Assembly: GCA_035236585.1 (NCBI GenBank) | Contig: CP141132.1 | Location: 54,749,880-54,813,879, forward strand | From: Warburgia ugandensis | Taxonomy: Eukaryota; Streptophyta; Magnoliopsida; Canellales; Canellaceae | Direction: 5' to 3' | Length of the DNA stretch: 64,000 nt | Shown here: piece after piece, positions 1 through 11,830 of the stretch | How the letters are laid out: each line of letters opens with the position of its first letter | How positions within the stretch are numbered: the stretch's first letter is position 1 | The notes under the pieces: generated by a model | What the model was told of the DNA's origin: nothing | Database searches by the model: none | What the model saw: only the letters and a program-made list of their open reading frames with translations | Translations under genes and position numbers: made by a program

Positions 1-1613
1 ATACTATGATGAGAATTGGATTTTTTGAAATAAAATCTAGATAACTTTAGCTTATTAATGGAATTGAATATGATTAATTCAACTTTTTACTCATTTTCTA
101 AAGTATTCCATGAAAGCAAAGTCTTAGATTACATATGTACACGTAGTTGCATATAGATAGTCTAGATTGATAAGTGGCTATAACTTAGAAATTCTGAAGA
201 AATTCAGTGGAGACCTATAACCTAAGTGAGTTTTAGAGTCATTCATTCTTTTGAGAGGTTATAAATGTTCTTAATTTTCTTCAGCGTGCTTAAAGAAAAT
301 TGATCCCAAACTCTTAAATTTGGCTAATTACCTGAATAATTAGAATACTATCTTTAAAATTCTGAAAGTTCTTTGAATTTGATAGATTATAGGAAACCTA
401 GAAAATGATTTAGGCCATCCTTGTTGTTAACCTAGAGACATAAAGCCTACCCAGAAGTATTTTTACCACTAGTCAACCAACTTGAGCCTTTTAATAAAAG
501 CCTTTTCTTTTGTTGCCAAAATACCCTTTACCCATATAAACCCAGTATAAATTATCCATTACCCATTTTCTTTGAAAAATAAATTAGAGTTGAATGAAAG
601 AATACTTTTAGTTTCAATGAAAGTAGAAAAGTGGATATGAATAAAAGAAATATTCTTCAAAGTGAGTCAAAAGTACTGGAAAAAAAAGAAGAAAAGAGTC
701 TGAAAAAATAAAAAAAAGGTTTGAAGAATGCAAAGAAAAAGAAAAAGAAATATTCACTTCAGCAAAGAAAATAAGAATTTTCAACTTTAGTAGAAGACCT
801 CTACTTATTTTTTGAAGAAACTTTGAATACCCTTATACCCTTTCTTTGGTACCCTGTCCTAAGCCTATGTTTCGTCCCAGTTAAAGACCTATTGATTCTA
901 AGAGGAATATAGTCTTAATGAGGAAATGAATGGATAGGATTAAAAGAGTGGTATTTCTAAATATTCAAAGGTAATGGCATCTATTCCAAAGGGATCAAAA
1001 TAATTAAATTCGTTAGTAACTCCCATTCTTCATGAGTATATGTGAGATAAATTTGCTTTTATTGACTCTTCTCACATAATCAAAAGAGAGATATGATTTA
1101 AACCCTCTATCTGAGAGATTTTATTTCTGAGTGCATGTCATTAGTGAGGATTGATGTCAAAACATATTTAAGATGGAGTTCCAAAGTTAGAAGTTTACTT
1201 AGAGATAAAGATTATTCTATGTGTAGACTGTATATGCACACACTCACTCTGAGATCTAAGCTTAAGTGGAATATTTTTAGCATATAGGTAGGGTTTTGAA
1301 TTCTTCAGTCATCTTTATTAGTTTGCTAAAGTTAATAGATTTATTGAAGATAATTCTTTGAGAAAAATGGACATGACCTGAAACATAATTTTTTTTGAAA
1401 TTCTATGAGTTGATTCTTCGCAATGGGTATATTCACTACAACCCCTCACAAGGCATAACTCATCCATTAAGGGTAACCTAGGGGTTCAAGAGCTTGTTGC
1501 ATGTGTTAAATGCAATTGTGAGTTCCTACGAAAAGTGGCACCTTGTATTAGTTTTTGAAAAAAAAAATTGTGCATGTTTTGCTCGGGACTAGCAAAATGT
1601 TGGTTGGGGGGTA
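1..1613 (+). mobile_element. 3' non-coding interior of an Athila/Tat-like retrotransposon
   Basis: No protein can be recognised here in any frame. The stretch lies directly upstream of a polypurine tract and an LTR, so it is the 3' untranslated interior of an element whose 5' part is left of the window. It is homologous over much of its length to 52860-54090: both share the block around 'ctttagcttattaat' followed by 'tctaaagtattc'. Positions 840-900 (accctgtcctaagcctatg, then agacctattgatt) resemble a conserved block that I associate with the 3' regions of plant Athila-like elements. The purine-rich run at about 660-770 is A-rich low-complexity sequence. The class is inferred from these non-coding signals, not from protein. 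Confidence 0.6.
1601..1613 (+). promoter_or_regulatory. Polypurine tract of the left Athila-like element
   Basis: The G-rich tract tggttggggggta immediately precedes the TG of the LTR at 1614 and follows a 'gctcgggactagcaaaatgt' block (1581-1600), a combination I associate with the 3' end of Tat/Athila interiors. It would prime plus-strand DNA synthesis, and it shows that the LTR on its right is a 3' LTR. Confidence 0.7.
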
Positions 1614-3912
1614 TGTTAAGTGTTTAATTTTGGAAAAAAGACCCCTAATTTAGCGTTTAATTAGACCATATGACTCATCAATTTGGTAATTTTCGAATAT
1701 AATATAAATTTTAGATCAAATTGACCATCCAACTATAAATTGTCAAAATTAATGGTCAGGTGATCATTTGAGCTAATCAGATGCTTAATGTATGATTTAG
1801 ATGACTCCAATGTAATCTTTGGTATTGTAGATGATCTAAAGGAGGGATGGATGGATCAGATTGAATTTCAATGGTGTAGATCATTTTAAAGATCAATCAG
1901 GCAAGAGTGAAAGGTTTCCTAAAGAAAGAGGAGTTCTAATAAGGAGAGGAAACTATGAATTAGCATGGAAGTTAGGAGCAAGTTTCCTAGTAGTAAACTA
2001 GATCCTAAAGATAAGGAAAGATGGAGTTAGAAGGGGGGAGATCTATAAGAGGGGAAAGCTGTGGGATTCTAGGGAAGTTTTGAGTTTTTGGGGTTTTGGT
2101 TTTACTTTGTTTTCCTTATTCAACATTTTTTTCTTGCTTCCCTAGTCCTTTATTATACTGCATATTGTGTTTCTTGTTTTCACCGTGCTCCCTTCTCCCT
2201 TAATCTCCAACTCTTTCTTCACCCCAGGCTAGATGTTATCCCTCTCAGGTACTCCCTTCTTCCATCCATCACCTCTATTTAGCACCAAACTCATCACCCC
2301 ACTTTCTAGTTCTCTCTTCTATCCTTCTTTCTCACTGTTCCTTCCTACCCTGCTCCACTTCCTCACCACACCACATCTCTCCCTCCACTCAGTTTTTCTC
2401 TTTTGATCTACTAAACTAGTGCTCAACCCCAATCACTAGTTTTCAGCCCCTAGTCTTCACCTCATCATTGATCCAGTTCCTAACCAATCCTCCTCTTTCA
2501 CTGGCTGTTCCAGGTCACATCCCCATTGGTAGTCTAGTCCAAAGTCGACGCCCTATTCACCAGCACTGAAATTCCTAGCCCACCTTCTCTTACACCTCCT
2601 GATTAGATCTCCCTCCATTTCCTATATCTCTCTCATTCAATCTGTTCAACCACCTTCTTATCCCAGTTCTCTTAGTTCTGTGTTTACCACATTGGCTAGC
2701 CAAGCTCCTCTCAATGTCATCACTAGCATATCATCCGTTTTAAGCATCGCCTACCTCTACCACATAAGCCATCTATTTTCCAACGGTCCTACATAGCCCA
2801 GGTCTTCGTCTGACTACTTCACAGATTAGCACTTGCCCCGCAAATCTCCACCACCCAAATTCCTAGATCATCTCCTTCTTCTTCATGCCTCAACTAGATG
2901 AAGCCCCAAGCCCTCTCATCACCAGGCTTCACCTTCTCCAGGCACAACAACCCCCTACTCTGTTGCGATGTCTACTTCAATCTACTTCTAATGCCCCACC
3001 AAGCTAGGTCGACCAGACAACCCAAATCACCACCAGCATGCCTTTGTAACCCCTTGTTCTTTAGTCCACTACATAGACAATCACTAGCATCTGCACCTCA
3101 TCCCCTCTGGCTTCATCTTCTCTGGTTCCTCTGTTTTTTCTATTTACGAGAAGTTTAAGGAACTTTCAGGGAAAATTTTCTTTTCGCCCTTAGTAGAAGA
3201 TTTTTATTTACATTTTTTGTCCTTATCTACATTCTATTTTATTCCCATTCTATTATATGTAAACTGTGCTATTCTCAATTAATCTAGGAACTATTTTATC
3301 TATCCATATTTAACTAAATCGATGGTTCTAGTTTAATTTTAGAAAATCTTCAATTGCTCATCTATTTCAATTCCAATTTTCAATTAAATTTTAGATCTAG
3401 GTTATAGGACAATTTAAAGAACTTTTACAATTCCTGATCTTTAATCTGATAATCTAAAATTAGATTTTATCCGTTAAATCTCAAAATTCTTATTTAGTCC
3501 AGATATCTCAAAATTTTTAGAATTTGCCTAATCCCTCCAGTGGATAATTAATCAAAAGTGCAAGAAATATGTTGATGAAGGATGATTATGATTTAGGAGA
3601 CTAGATCTATAGAATTTGAAAATAAGCAATCTAGGGAAGTGGAATTTTCTTAATTTTTTAGTTAAAATTTTGTTTTCTTTGATTTAGGAGACTAGATCTA
3701 TAGAATTTGAAGATTAGACCTCTGTAATTTCATTGATTAAATACATCTGAATGTTGATTTCTATTTTTGTTAATTTTTGTCATTTAATTTCAATTTCTAA
3801 ATAATTAAATTTTACTAAAAACTCCAAATTCTTAAAGCGCATCCCTATGGGATCAACCCATGCTTACATTAACTATACCATAAATAGCCTGTGAACTTGG
3901 GGTTAAACAACA
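1614..3912 (+). repeat. 3' LTR, family L1 (2.3 kb)
   Basis: The LTR begins TGTTAAGTGTTTAATTTTGG after the PPT and ends near AAACAACA. It is homologous along its length to the solo LTR at 43090-45161: same start, the middle 'ctaaaggaggg.tggatgg' and 'gcaagag.....gagaggtttcctag' blocks, and an end with 'gggatc.acccg.....gcat'. Between about 2150 and 3160 the plus strand is strongly pyrimidine-rich. Open frames at 2088-2282 and 2898-3158 lie in this tract and are not conserved as proteins in the other copy. Past 3912 the sequence switches at once to gag-like coding of element G0. Confidence 0.75.
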
Positions 3913-4032
3913 ATGTGGTTGAGCTTGAAGGGCAAACCATAGCACACTTTTTGGGTGGCTTAAAGAAAGAAATTAGAGATAGTACGCCTATAATAGTTCT
4001 AATCATTCAATGATATTAGAAGGCTTGCCTAA
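3913..4032 (+). pseudogene. gag: Element G0: gag fragment (Ty3/gypsy capsid region)
   Basis: One frame reads a gag-like stretch containing IAHFLGGLKKEIRD, matching the 'A.FL.GL..eI.d.v.l' segment of plant Ty3/gypsy Gag (Retrotrans_gag family). The reading becomes irregular towards 4032. The piece is only about 40 codons, cut on the left by the L1 LTR and on the right by the end of D1 at 4033. The next part of the same gag (a 'KVEKQ'-like segment, spacer and zinc knuckle) resumes at about 18085. The assignment to the same element is inferred from matching orientation, protein order and reading across the insertions. Confidence 0.6.
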
Positions 4033-6415
4033 TGTGATGATTCAGGTTTTCAAAGATAATTTTTCATAAATTTCTTTAGAATATGTCAAGATATACTAGG
4101 AAAAATTTTACATTATACTATTCAAAACCACTCTTCAAACCTAGGTTCATTTTCAGAAAACTTTACGTATAGTGAAAATATAGATAGAATTAAACAAGCA
4201 CTAACAAGACCCACTAGTCATAATCCAAAAAAATAAATCAATCCATAATGCCACATGAATAAGAATTACTTCCTTATTATATGTTTATCAACCATAATTC
4301 TAAGATACTAAATTAAAATAACTAAACTAAAGGTAAGACTACCCTTTGTACTTTATTTCCTCTACTTCCTACTTTCTCTCACTTGCACAAGTTGAACTAG
4401 TCCCTGGGAGTTTCATCCGAAAAGTTGGTGGTGGTGTGTACAACCACTAAGTAGGAAATTTCTAAGCTACTTTGGGAACAACAAAAATTCACACATTTAT
4501 ACAAATAAAACAATTTCATTCCATCAATCGTTCAACATCAAATTCGTTATAACAATAACTCAAATAAAGATTGGAATTGGGAGATGTACTAAACATCTAA
4601 ATTAATTAGGAGAAGTGTCACACATCTAAAAATAATCATATCATATTATATAACTAAATTGTAGTGTCCTTCCATAGGCCTCATAGGATAATAATTTATA
4701 CCCTCAACCTAGAGGAATCACCTTTTGGCTACACTCGATAGTAGACACCATATGATCTAACCACTAGCTCTTAAAGGGCCACCAGATCTAAATGGAAGTA
4801 GTCTTCCCATGAAATATACTCCCACAGAATTACCCTACTATTGGATAGGTATCCTATTCAAAGGTTAGGGACCAATCTAAATCTTCCTAGCATAGTGTCA
4901 TTAGGGTCTTATAACCCTTTTGATGACTATCATGAGATGTACAAAATATAGAAATATAGGATGATATCATATGTTGTGTAAAATCATAAGTGACATTCAC
5001 ACCTTTGGTGCATAGTTTAGAACTCATACCCTCATTAGGTCCAAAATCAAACACCTTATTAGGTGAAAATATAGTATCTCAAGGCTAGCTCAATTCCATA
5101 TGCAAAACCACAAGCCACATGAGTACTCAATTCTTTAATCAAAATTCATTCCAGTAAAGTACACACATTCTTTTTAAATCATAGAGTATTGTAAATCTCA
5201 TTAAACATTTACAAGTGCATCCATGAAGGAGTGAGGTTAGGATTGGATGTACAATAGTGAATGAAGGAAACTTGAACTGGTTATATAACAATAATAGGTG
5301 GGGTTTTGGACTAATTCTACAACAGTAAAAGAGTGTGGCTTAGAAATGGCATTGTAGGAGTAATCACTATAGTTTTGGGATGTAACTTGGTCATAGTAAT
5401 GAGTATCAAACAGTGGTTTTATAGCCAATTCTATAATGGATTTGTATTAGGTTTTACAAAGTATTTGTAATTAGTTTTTCATTGAAAATTTGGATTATAC
5501 ATAGCAAGTTTTTCATTGAAAACTTGGATTGGTTGTAGTAGGTTTGTAGTAGTTTTAACTAGGTATTGTAGTAGGTTTTCTTTTTACAAGGTTTATAGTA
5601 GGTTTTGTAATGGATTTGTAGCATGTTGTAGAGTGGCTTATAGGAGGTTTTGCAACTGATGTACAACAAGTTTTAACCATTATTTGTTGTAAGTTTTTAA
5701 CAAGATTTAAAATAGATGTTATAGTAGCAATTGAATGATCTAATCATGTCAACGTGTGGATCAAGATCTTCAATGAAAATAATTCATCAACAACATCTAA
5801 AACAATGGGTCTGATAGGAAAATCTAGATGTCTGATGGCTAACTATCCTCACTATTCTAAACATGTTTGTATTCATCAAATCATCAAGGCTTAACTAACT
5901 ATTTTTCATGGTTGTGTTCATGTTTCATTCACTCATTCATCAAAGCAATGAACTGGTGGATTTCTCACTTTTTTCCATGGTTCTTGCTATGTAGAATCTT
6001 CATTTCAACATAAACAAAGGAAGCAACGAACTAATTTTTTTCATGATACAAGTGTGGAACGACTCTTTCCCCTTACTATCATGTTTGTTATTCCCTAGTT
6101 AGAGATGATAATACCTCAACCAATCATTGCTGGACATTACTATTACTAATTCACATTATATATATAACATGTTCAATTGATAAACTCGTGCATTATAGAT
6201 CAAATATTATAACATGAAATAATGTACTTTTCGCAAAAACTAAATAGTGACCCATGAAAAATAATGATGAAGATCAAAACACGTCAAAAACTAACTAAAA
6301 ACACTTAGATTCATTGCCACAACTAAATTTAAACTTCATGCTAAAGCCATGCACCAACAACCAAAATAAAGAGATACACATTTTTAGTAGAGGATTGTGC
6401 TACAGTGTATCAGGC

Positions 6416-6482
<67 letters not shown>

Positions 6483-6668
6483 TAAGGAAAATGAAAGATG
6501 GCTCAAAGAATCCCTATGCCACCTACCTAACATAGACTTCTACTCTATCTCACTCCCAAGGTCTCCAAGTCTTTATGCTTTGTTGGCTACAACTTCCCCT
6601 ATTTTTGTAATGTATTTGACTCTGAAATTCATTAAGTTACAGTGCTCTCCAAGCTATTGTGATATATG
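4033..6668 (-). repeat. D1 3' LTR
   Basis: It is homologous to 12133-13673 joined to 16334-17371. Examples are the shared 'caggttttcaaagataat' versus 'caagttttcaaaaataat' at the left end, the 'gttggtggtggtg' block, the 'catcaatc.ttc.a.atcaaat' block and 'aaacttcatgctaaagccat' near the right end. On the minus strand the LTR would run from about 6668 to 4033 and end in a TCATCACA-like terminus. Its right end is approximate. Frames such as 5237-5428 have no counterpart in the other copy and are not treated as genes. Confidence 0.8.
6421..6476. repeat. (CT)28 microsatellite inside the D1 3' LTR
   Basis: An uninterrupted run of 28 CT units. The same place in the partner LTR holds 17 T residues (17166-17182) between matching flanks ('aatctcc' before, 'ttaaggaaaatgaaag' after). 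Frames encoding Ser-Leu repeats across it (6314-6690) are artefacts of the microsatellite. Confidence 0.97.
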
Positions 6669-7942
6669 TAAATATCCATTTATAAAATAAGTGCAATTTC
6701 AAAAAGTAGGCCAATTTTTTATTTTTATTTCGCATCGATTTCACACTTTCTTAACACTCTTTACTATAATCCTAAAGAAAAATTATGTGATCCTCCATCT
6801 ATTAGGTATACAAATTGGGCCCATACCATGCTAAAATTTTGTAAGAATGATGATAAATCCTATCACTACCTTCTAACATGAATCTTGTGAAGTGTCATGC
6901 AAAAATTCTAGGAATGAAGTGGGCTAAAGGATGTAGCATTATGGCACTTGATTGCTAAAAAATCCAACAGGCCTACTAATCCATTTTCCTAATTATAGTA
7001 ACATGAAAACACTATTGAACATTAGCTAAATCACTTAGAAGGGACCTTAGGTGTTTACCAACATCTCAAATGCATATTACCACAATTTGGCCTTAGGTTT
7101 TGACTTATGATAGTAGGTTGTAGATGTTAAAACTAACCAAGACAAGAGGAAGGTGAGTGGTGTGCTAAGAAGCCACTCTACCCTTAATGAGACTTAGTGT
7201 CTAGTGATAGGTTTGTTACAATTAGTTGGATTTAGAATTGAGAGAAGGATTGCTAACCTAAGAATAACATGTAGTATACTTGGCTAGAATGTGGGAACCT
7301 TAGAACTTCTAGTTTACTTAATTAGAAACATGCGTCTATATAAGAGAATAGTTATCACCTAAAGCACCCATGAGAACTTGGTGTTGGCAGCCATGTGGGT
7401 GCTTCAACAACCAAATTAGAAATTCATGAAATAAATTTCTACTTAATCTTCAAAACCAATAAATACTTTAAAAGGATCAACTAGGATGCTAATTCAACTG
7501 AAACCCCTGAAGGATAAGAAAAACCAACTCCATGGTTACCTTGGAAAGCTAGTAGTTGGAAGAATGCCCTATCACCAACAAGATGACTAAGGTAAGGTTA
7601 GGGAATCCTTATAGCCTAGGGAATAGACCTAGAAAATAAAAGAGAAAGTAAACATGAAAGGATCATTTGGTTCTCCAAGACTTAATGAAATAACAAAATG
7701 ATATCACAAAGGGTACTATTGACGTAAATGATGATCCATGAGCAACATAAAGAATATACCTAGTTCCTTAGCTATGGAAGATATATAATTTAAAGGACAT
7801 TCATACTTTAATGAAATATTGAACATCTCATTATATCAAGGACTATGACATAAAACACCATAAGCTATAGCACACAAAGTCCTTGGAATTTAAAGGACTA
7901 ATGGATTCAAATATGACTTCAACTTATTATGTATTTGGTATG
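6669..7942 (-). other. D1 3' interior, non-coding
   Basis: This lies between the 3' LTR and the minisatellite block, downstream of integrase on the element's strand. No gag-pol motif is recognisable and a clean polypurine tract next to the LTR is not visible; it has probably decayed. I see no independent gene here. Confidence 0.5.
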
Positions 7943-8237
7943 ATGGTTTGATATTCATTGATGTTTTAGGAAGGCACTTTATGAGTAGTGGTGAGCCTGG
8001 TGGATATGGATTTATAAATGCTTTAGGTAGGTGCTCTACAAGCAACTATAAGCCTTGATGGCTATGATTTCATCAAAGTTTTAAGCAGGCACTCTAGTAA
8101 TCATTGTAAGCCCTAGCAAATATGGTTTCATTAATGTTTTAGGTAGGCACTCTCTAAGTAGCTTTAAGTCTTGAAGATGTGATTTCGATTGCTATTATGG
8201 TAGGTGCTTTGCTAGTACTATAGGACTCGGAGACGCG
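7943..8237. repeat. Degenerate minisatellite, five units of 57-63 bp
   Basis: Units start at 7943, 8006, 8064, 8122 and 8179. Each reads roughly: atggtttcatt, a 'gttttaggtaggcactct' core, then 'taagccttg.....'. Unit lengths are 63, 58, 58, 57 and 59 bp. The array lies 3' of the integrase relic on the D1 strand. Confidence 0.85.
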
Positions 8238-8340
8238 AACACTTGGGTGGTAGTAAGACCTAGAGGCATGCATGCTTGGGATGGCAAATAAGATCTAGAG
8301 GTAGGCACACTTTGGGTAGCCATAACACCAAGGCATGCAT
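8236..8340. repeat. Second degenerate tandem repeat, three units of about 33-36 bp
   Basis: Directly after the first array come three units with the pattern 'acttgggtggtagtaagacc-tagaggcatgc'. The parallels are 'cttgggatggcaaataagatc' and 'ctttgggtagccataacacc', each followed by 'agagg' or 'aagg'. A 'gcatgcatgc' motif recurs at 8266-8275 and near 8333-8342. Units are diverged but aligned by eye. Confidence 0.7.
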
Positions 8341-8599
8341 GCTATGTGCCGTCAAAAGTGTAGGTGTTATCATTTTTCAAAAAAAACCCAGGAATAATGC
8401 CTATAATTTATCATGCATGTACTATACAAAATCAAACACTTATAAGAATTCCAAATAGCTATGCCTTTTATCTACATAGCTCTTCTATTAGTTGTGTAAC
8501 TTTACGAACTAACTTCACGAACTATTGTTACCCTACATCGCTTAAGCAAGTGGGTGTATGGAAAGGTCAACAACACAATGCCTCATGGGTGCCATGTCA

Positions 8600-9303
8600 A
8601 TGCTAGATTGGTAACTATTGTTGTAAACGAACTCAACCAAAGGAAGATGCTTAGCCTAGTTTACCTTCCATCCTATAGCATAGGCTCATAACATATCCTC
8701 AAGTGCTTGCATGGTCTTCTTTGACTACCATCTATCTATGAGTGAAATGTAATATTGAACCTGAGAGAAGTTCTCAATCCTTCATGCACACTATGCCAAA
8801 AATGTGAAGCAAACCTACTACCTCTATCTCTCTAGTGACTATCTATGTTTGATAAGGAGAAAATGCACAAACTTAGTCAATCTATCCACAACTATCCATG
8901 TCATGTTGTACCCACTAGAATTCTTGGGAAATCCTATGATAAAGTCCATAATAATGTGATCCCACTTCCACTTTGAAAATGCCAAGGTCTACAATAACCC
9001 CAGTAGCCTCTAGTACACTACCTTGACCTTCTAATAAGTTAGACATCAGGCTATACAATCACCAATGTCTCTTTTAATGCCCTACGACCAAAAGTTCCTC
9101 TTCAAGTCATGATTCATTTTGGTACCTCCAGGATGTTTGGTGTACTTCAATGCATGTGCCTCCTCTAATAAATCCTGCCTCAAACTTGCAACTGCTGGCA
9201 CCATTAGCACAAACACATTTTTTCTATAACTCCCTCCATTTTTCTTATCAAGCATCAACCACCACATTCTCCTTATTAGGGTAGTATTAGATGGTGAAAT
9301 CAT
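8600..9303 (-). pseudogene. int: D1 integrase (zinc-binding domain and catalytic core relic)
   Basis: An open minus-strand frame at 9082-9303 gives 73 residues with the integrase H2C2 zinc-binding signature: VP...SLRQDLLEEAHALKYTKHPGGTKMNHDLKRNFW. Downstream on the minus strand (about 8640-9000), broken frames show the core: WKWDHIIMDFIIGFP, then IVVDRLTKFVHF, and later QALEDMLWAYAIGWK followed by LPLVEFVYNN. These are conserved blocks of Ty3/gypsy integrases. The segment between the first and second catalytic Asp appears shortened, and stops interrupt the frame. The enzyme would insert retroelement cDNA into host DNA; this copy cannot be functional. Confidence 0.9.
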
Positions 9304-9319
9304 AATCCTCCAAGTACAT

Positions 9320-9680
9320 TACCCAACAGCACTATCTCATGTTAAAATTACTCTAGGAGAAGATGGACTTAAAGCTCTTATGATTTGTAAAGACCTCAAA
9401 ATTTTCACCATACAAGTAATGTCTATAGATGTTCAAAGCAAAGATTATAGTAGCTAACTCCAAATCATGGGTGGGATAGTTCACGTCATGAGTCTTCAAT
9501 TGCCTAGATGCATATGCAATCACCTTATCATGCTACATCAATTCACATCCAAGTCCCTTGCTTGAGGCATCACTGTATACTATGAATCCTCCATTACCCA
9601 CTAGCAAAGTCAAATTAGGAGTTGTGGTAAGCCCTTTTTTTAACTCATGGATACTCTTCCACTCAAATGTCTACTTCTTT
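9320..9680 (-). pseudogene. rnh: D1 RNase H relic
   Basis: The minus strand encodes a nearly continuous RNase H stretch including [36 protein letters not shown] and [23 protein letters not shown]. These match the RNase H of plant Ty3/gypsy Pol, with the catalytic Asp of the DAS motif still present. It lies between RT and integrase as expected. A stop follows shortly after the last motif, so the polyprotein is broken. Confidence 0.88.
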
Positions 9681-9699
9681 TGGTCAATTATGTCATAGG

Positions 9700-10490
9700 T
9701 TGAGAAATGTGAGTACATTCCTTAATAGATATTCAATAATATCCTATTAGGCTAAGAAAACTATGAATCTCCGTCATAGTCTTGGGTCTCTCCCAATTAG
9801 TGATTACTTCCATCTTCTTAGGATTAACTTCTATACATGCTTTGAGATAATATGGCCAAGGAACTAGACTTGGTCAAGCTAGGACTCACACATACTGAAT
9901 TTGGCAAACAGCTAGTGAGTTGAAGTGTCCTCAGTACAATCCATAGATATTCCTTATGTTCTTCACATTCTCAAAGTAGATTAGGATATCATTGACAAAT
10001 ATAATGATGAATTTTATGAAGATATTCCTTGAGTACTCCGTTCATCAAGTCTACAAAGGCTACAGGAGCATTCGTCAGTCCAAATGGCATCACAAGAAAT
10101 TAATGATAATCATAGCAAGTGCAAAAAGCTGTCTTAAGAATGTCCTCATCCTGAATCATCAACTAGTAATATCCCAACCTCAAAACAATTTTTGAGTAGA
10201 CTTTGGTAGGCTGTATTTGATGAAAAAAGTCATTGATGAGAGGCAAGGGATACTTGCTCTTGATGGTAACCCCATTTAGCAATTGATGCATAGCTTCATG
10301 GACTTATCCTTCTTCTTAAAAATTTGCATTGGAGCTCCCTAAGGTGAGAAACTTGGTTAGATAAATCCATGATCCAATATTCCTTGTAACTACTCCTTCA
10401 ACTTAGCTAGAGCCATGTGATATAGTCCCCTAGATAGAGGTGTTATCCCTGGCTTCAGCTCAATGGTAAAGTTCATCTCACAGCTTAGTG
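9700..10490 (-). pseudogene. rt: D1 reverse transcriptase relic
   Basis: Minus-strand translation, with stops and small frameshifts, gives recognisable RT blocks in order. First is FTIELKPGITPLSRGLYHMALAKLKE (about 10490-10400), then GAPMQIFKKKDKSMKLCI, then a decayed fingers/palm region. The palm follows with [17 protein letters not shown] (about 10090-10030) and a degenerate catalytic box reading VNDILIYF in place of the usual (V/I)DDI (about 9990). The loss of one of the paired Asp residues means it is inactive even apart from the stops. It lies upstream of RNase H on the same strand. Confidence 0.9.
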
Positions 10491-10579
10491 GTAATCTAAG
10501 TAGTTTTTCTAGACAGACACTCTAAAACTCTTGAACCACATCAATCTCCTTGATCTTCAGCCTTATCTCTTCTTGAGTT

Positions 10580-10950
10580 ACCATGCTTGCAAGGTAAGCC
10601 ACACACCCCTTAGCTATAAGTCTTACTATCTTCATAGCTGAAATGACACTCATGTCAACCATGTCTAATCTCCCTTGAAAAGTACAAGGTAGCTCTCATG
10701 AGTTGTGAAATGTGACTCCCATCTTTCTACAATCAATTATTGGCCCAAATTGTGCTTACGAATCCATGCGTAAGATGACCTAAAATTTCATCATTGTCAA
10801 GAGAAAGATATCTACATCACGCTTCCTACCTACTACACTAATAAGCACATCTTGTAGATATTATGTGCTAAGCCCACATCTCCTACTAGTGTACTAACTT
10901 ATAAATAGAAACCTAATTTTTGTGTCATGCAGTAAGTACATTCTCCTATT
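10580..10950 (-). pseudogene. pr: D1 protease and protease-RT linker relic
   Basis: Broken minus-strand frames give fragments like SFLLTMMKF.VILRMDS (compare 'LL.m..FDvILGMDWL' of Ty3/gypsy protease regions), then RATLYFSREIRHG and ISAMKI.RLIAKGCVAYLA in alternating frames. The active-site D(S/T)GA triad is not clearly readable, so the call rests on position and these flanking motifs. Confidence 0.65.
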
Positions 10951-11279
10951 TCATTTGAAGTGTAGGCATGCTCTATCATCAAGGCAAAGATTAATCCTTG
11001 ACTCCTTGAAACTGGTTCTTGACAAGACCAGTGATTGTTCTTTCCTTTAAGGCAATCTTAGATGAAATGTCCCTACTCACTCCATTTGAAGCAAGAATGC
11101 TATTAATGGTTACAAGGCCTTCGAGGGTGACATCCCTTGCAGTATTGATGTCGTGTGTTACCATCCCCTCTCCTCCAAAAGTATGGAGTGATGCTCTATG
11201 TGGCTTGGAAATTTGGGTTGGTGCAGTCAGCTTCTCACCCTTCCATACCTGCTTGTGCCCTCATGTCCTCTTATATTCC

Positions 11280-11830
11280 TTCTAGGACTCCCTGTGGACT
11301 CACAAAAAAAATAGAGGCTAACTTCATCACTTTAGATAGGATGGCGGGATGAGCTATTAGTAGCTTACAACATAGGCTATAGTGTACCCCTTTAACAAAT
11401 TCCTGGGCTGCTTGTTACTCAGTAGGACAAATATCAGTGGTAATTCATCATAATTTTAAGAACTTGGTCTCATATTACTCTACTATCATAGATCCCTAGA
11501 CCAACCTCAATAATTCTTGTTCCTCCTACTCCTGGACATGAGGGATAAAATATTTGTTGGTGAAGATGATCTTGAAATTGGACCACTGAATCTCCTCTAC
11601 ATCATTGAAAAAAGGTCCTCTCAACTATGGGCAACCAGAACATGGACTCACCTACCATGACAAAGGTAACCACTGCTTCCTATCAATCTTTAGGAACTTT
11701 CATTGCCTCGAATATCTTCTTGATCTCATAGATCCACATATCTACAACCTCTGGCCCCTCTTCACCAATAAAATTTTAGGAAATCTTTTCAAATGTTTCC
11801 AACAAAGAGTCCCCCTTTTCCTCTATTGCT
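11280..11830 (-). pseudogene. gag: D1 gag relic (capsid region)
   Basis: Minus-strand frames read LETFEKIS.NFIGEEGPEVVDMWIYEIKKIFEAMKVPKD, followed by MVGESMFWLPIVERT. In other frames come EEQELLRLV.GSMIVE.YETKFLKL and ..TE.QAAQEFVKGV. Together these follow the order of the Retrotrans_gag domain (P..F.G..dp..a..Wl..iek.f.....; W.....; eF..L.qg.msV.eY..kF..L). At least three frameshifts or stops are present. A zinc knuckle towards 11000 could not be read. Plus-strand frames in this region (11019-11352, 11605-11880) are shadows of this gag. Confidence 0.8.

Noticed and set aside
6314..6690. Frames with long Ser-Leu dipeptide repeats
   Set aside because: They are translations of the (CT)28 microsatellite in the D1 LTR.
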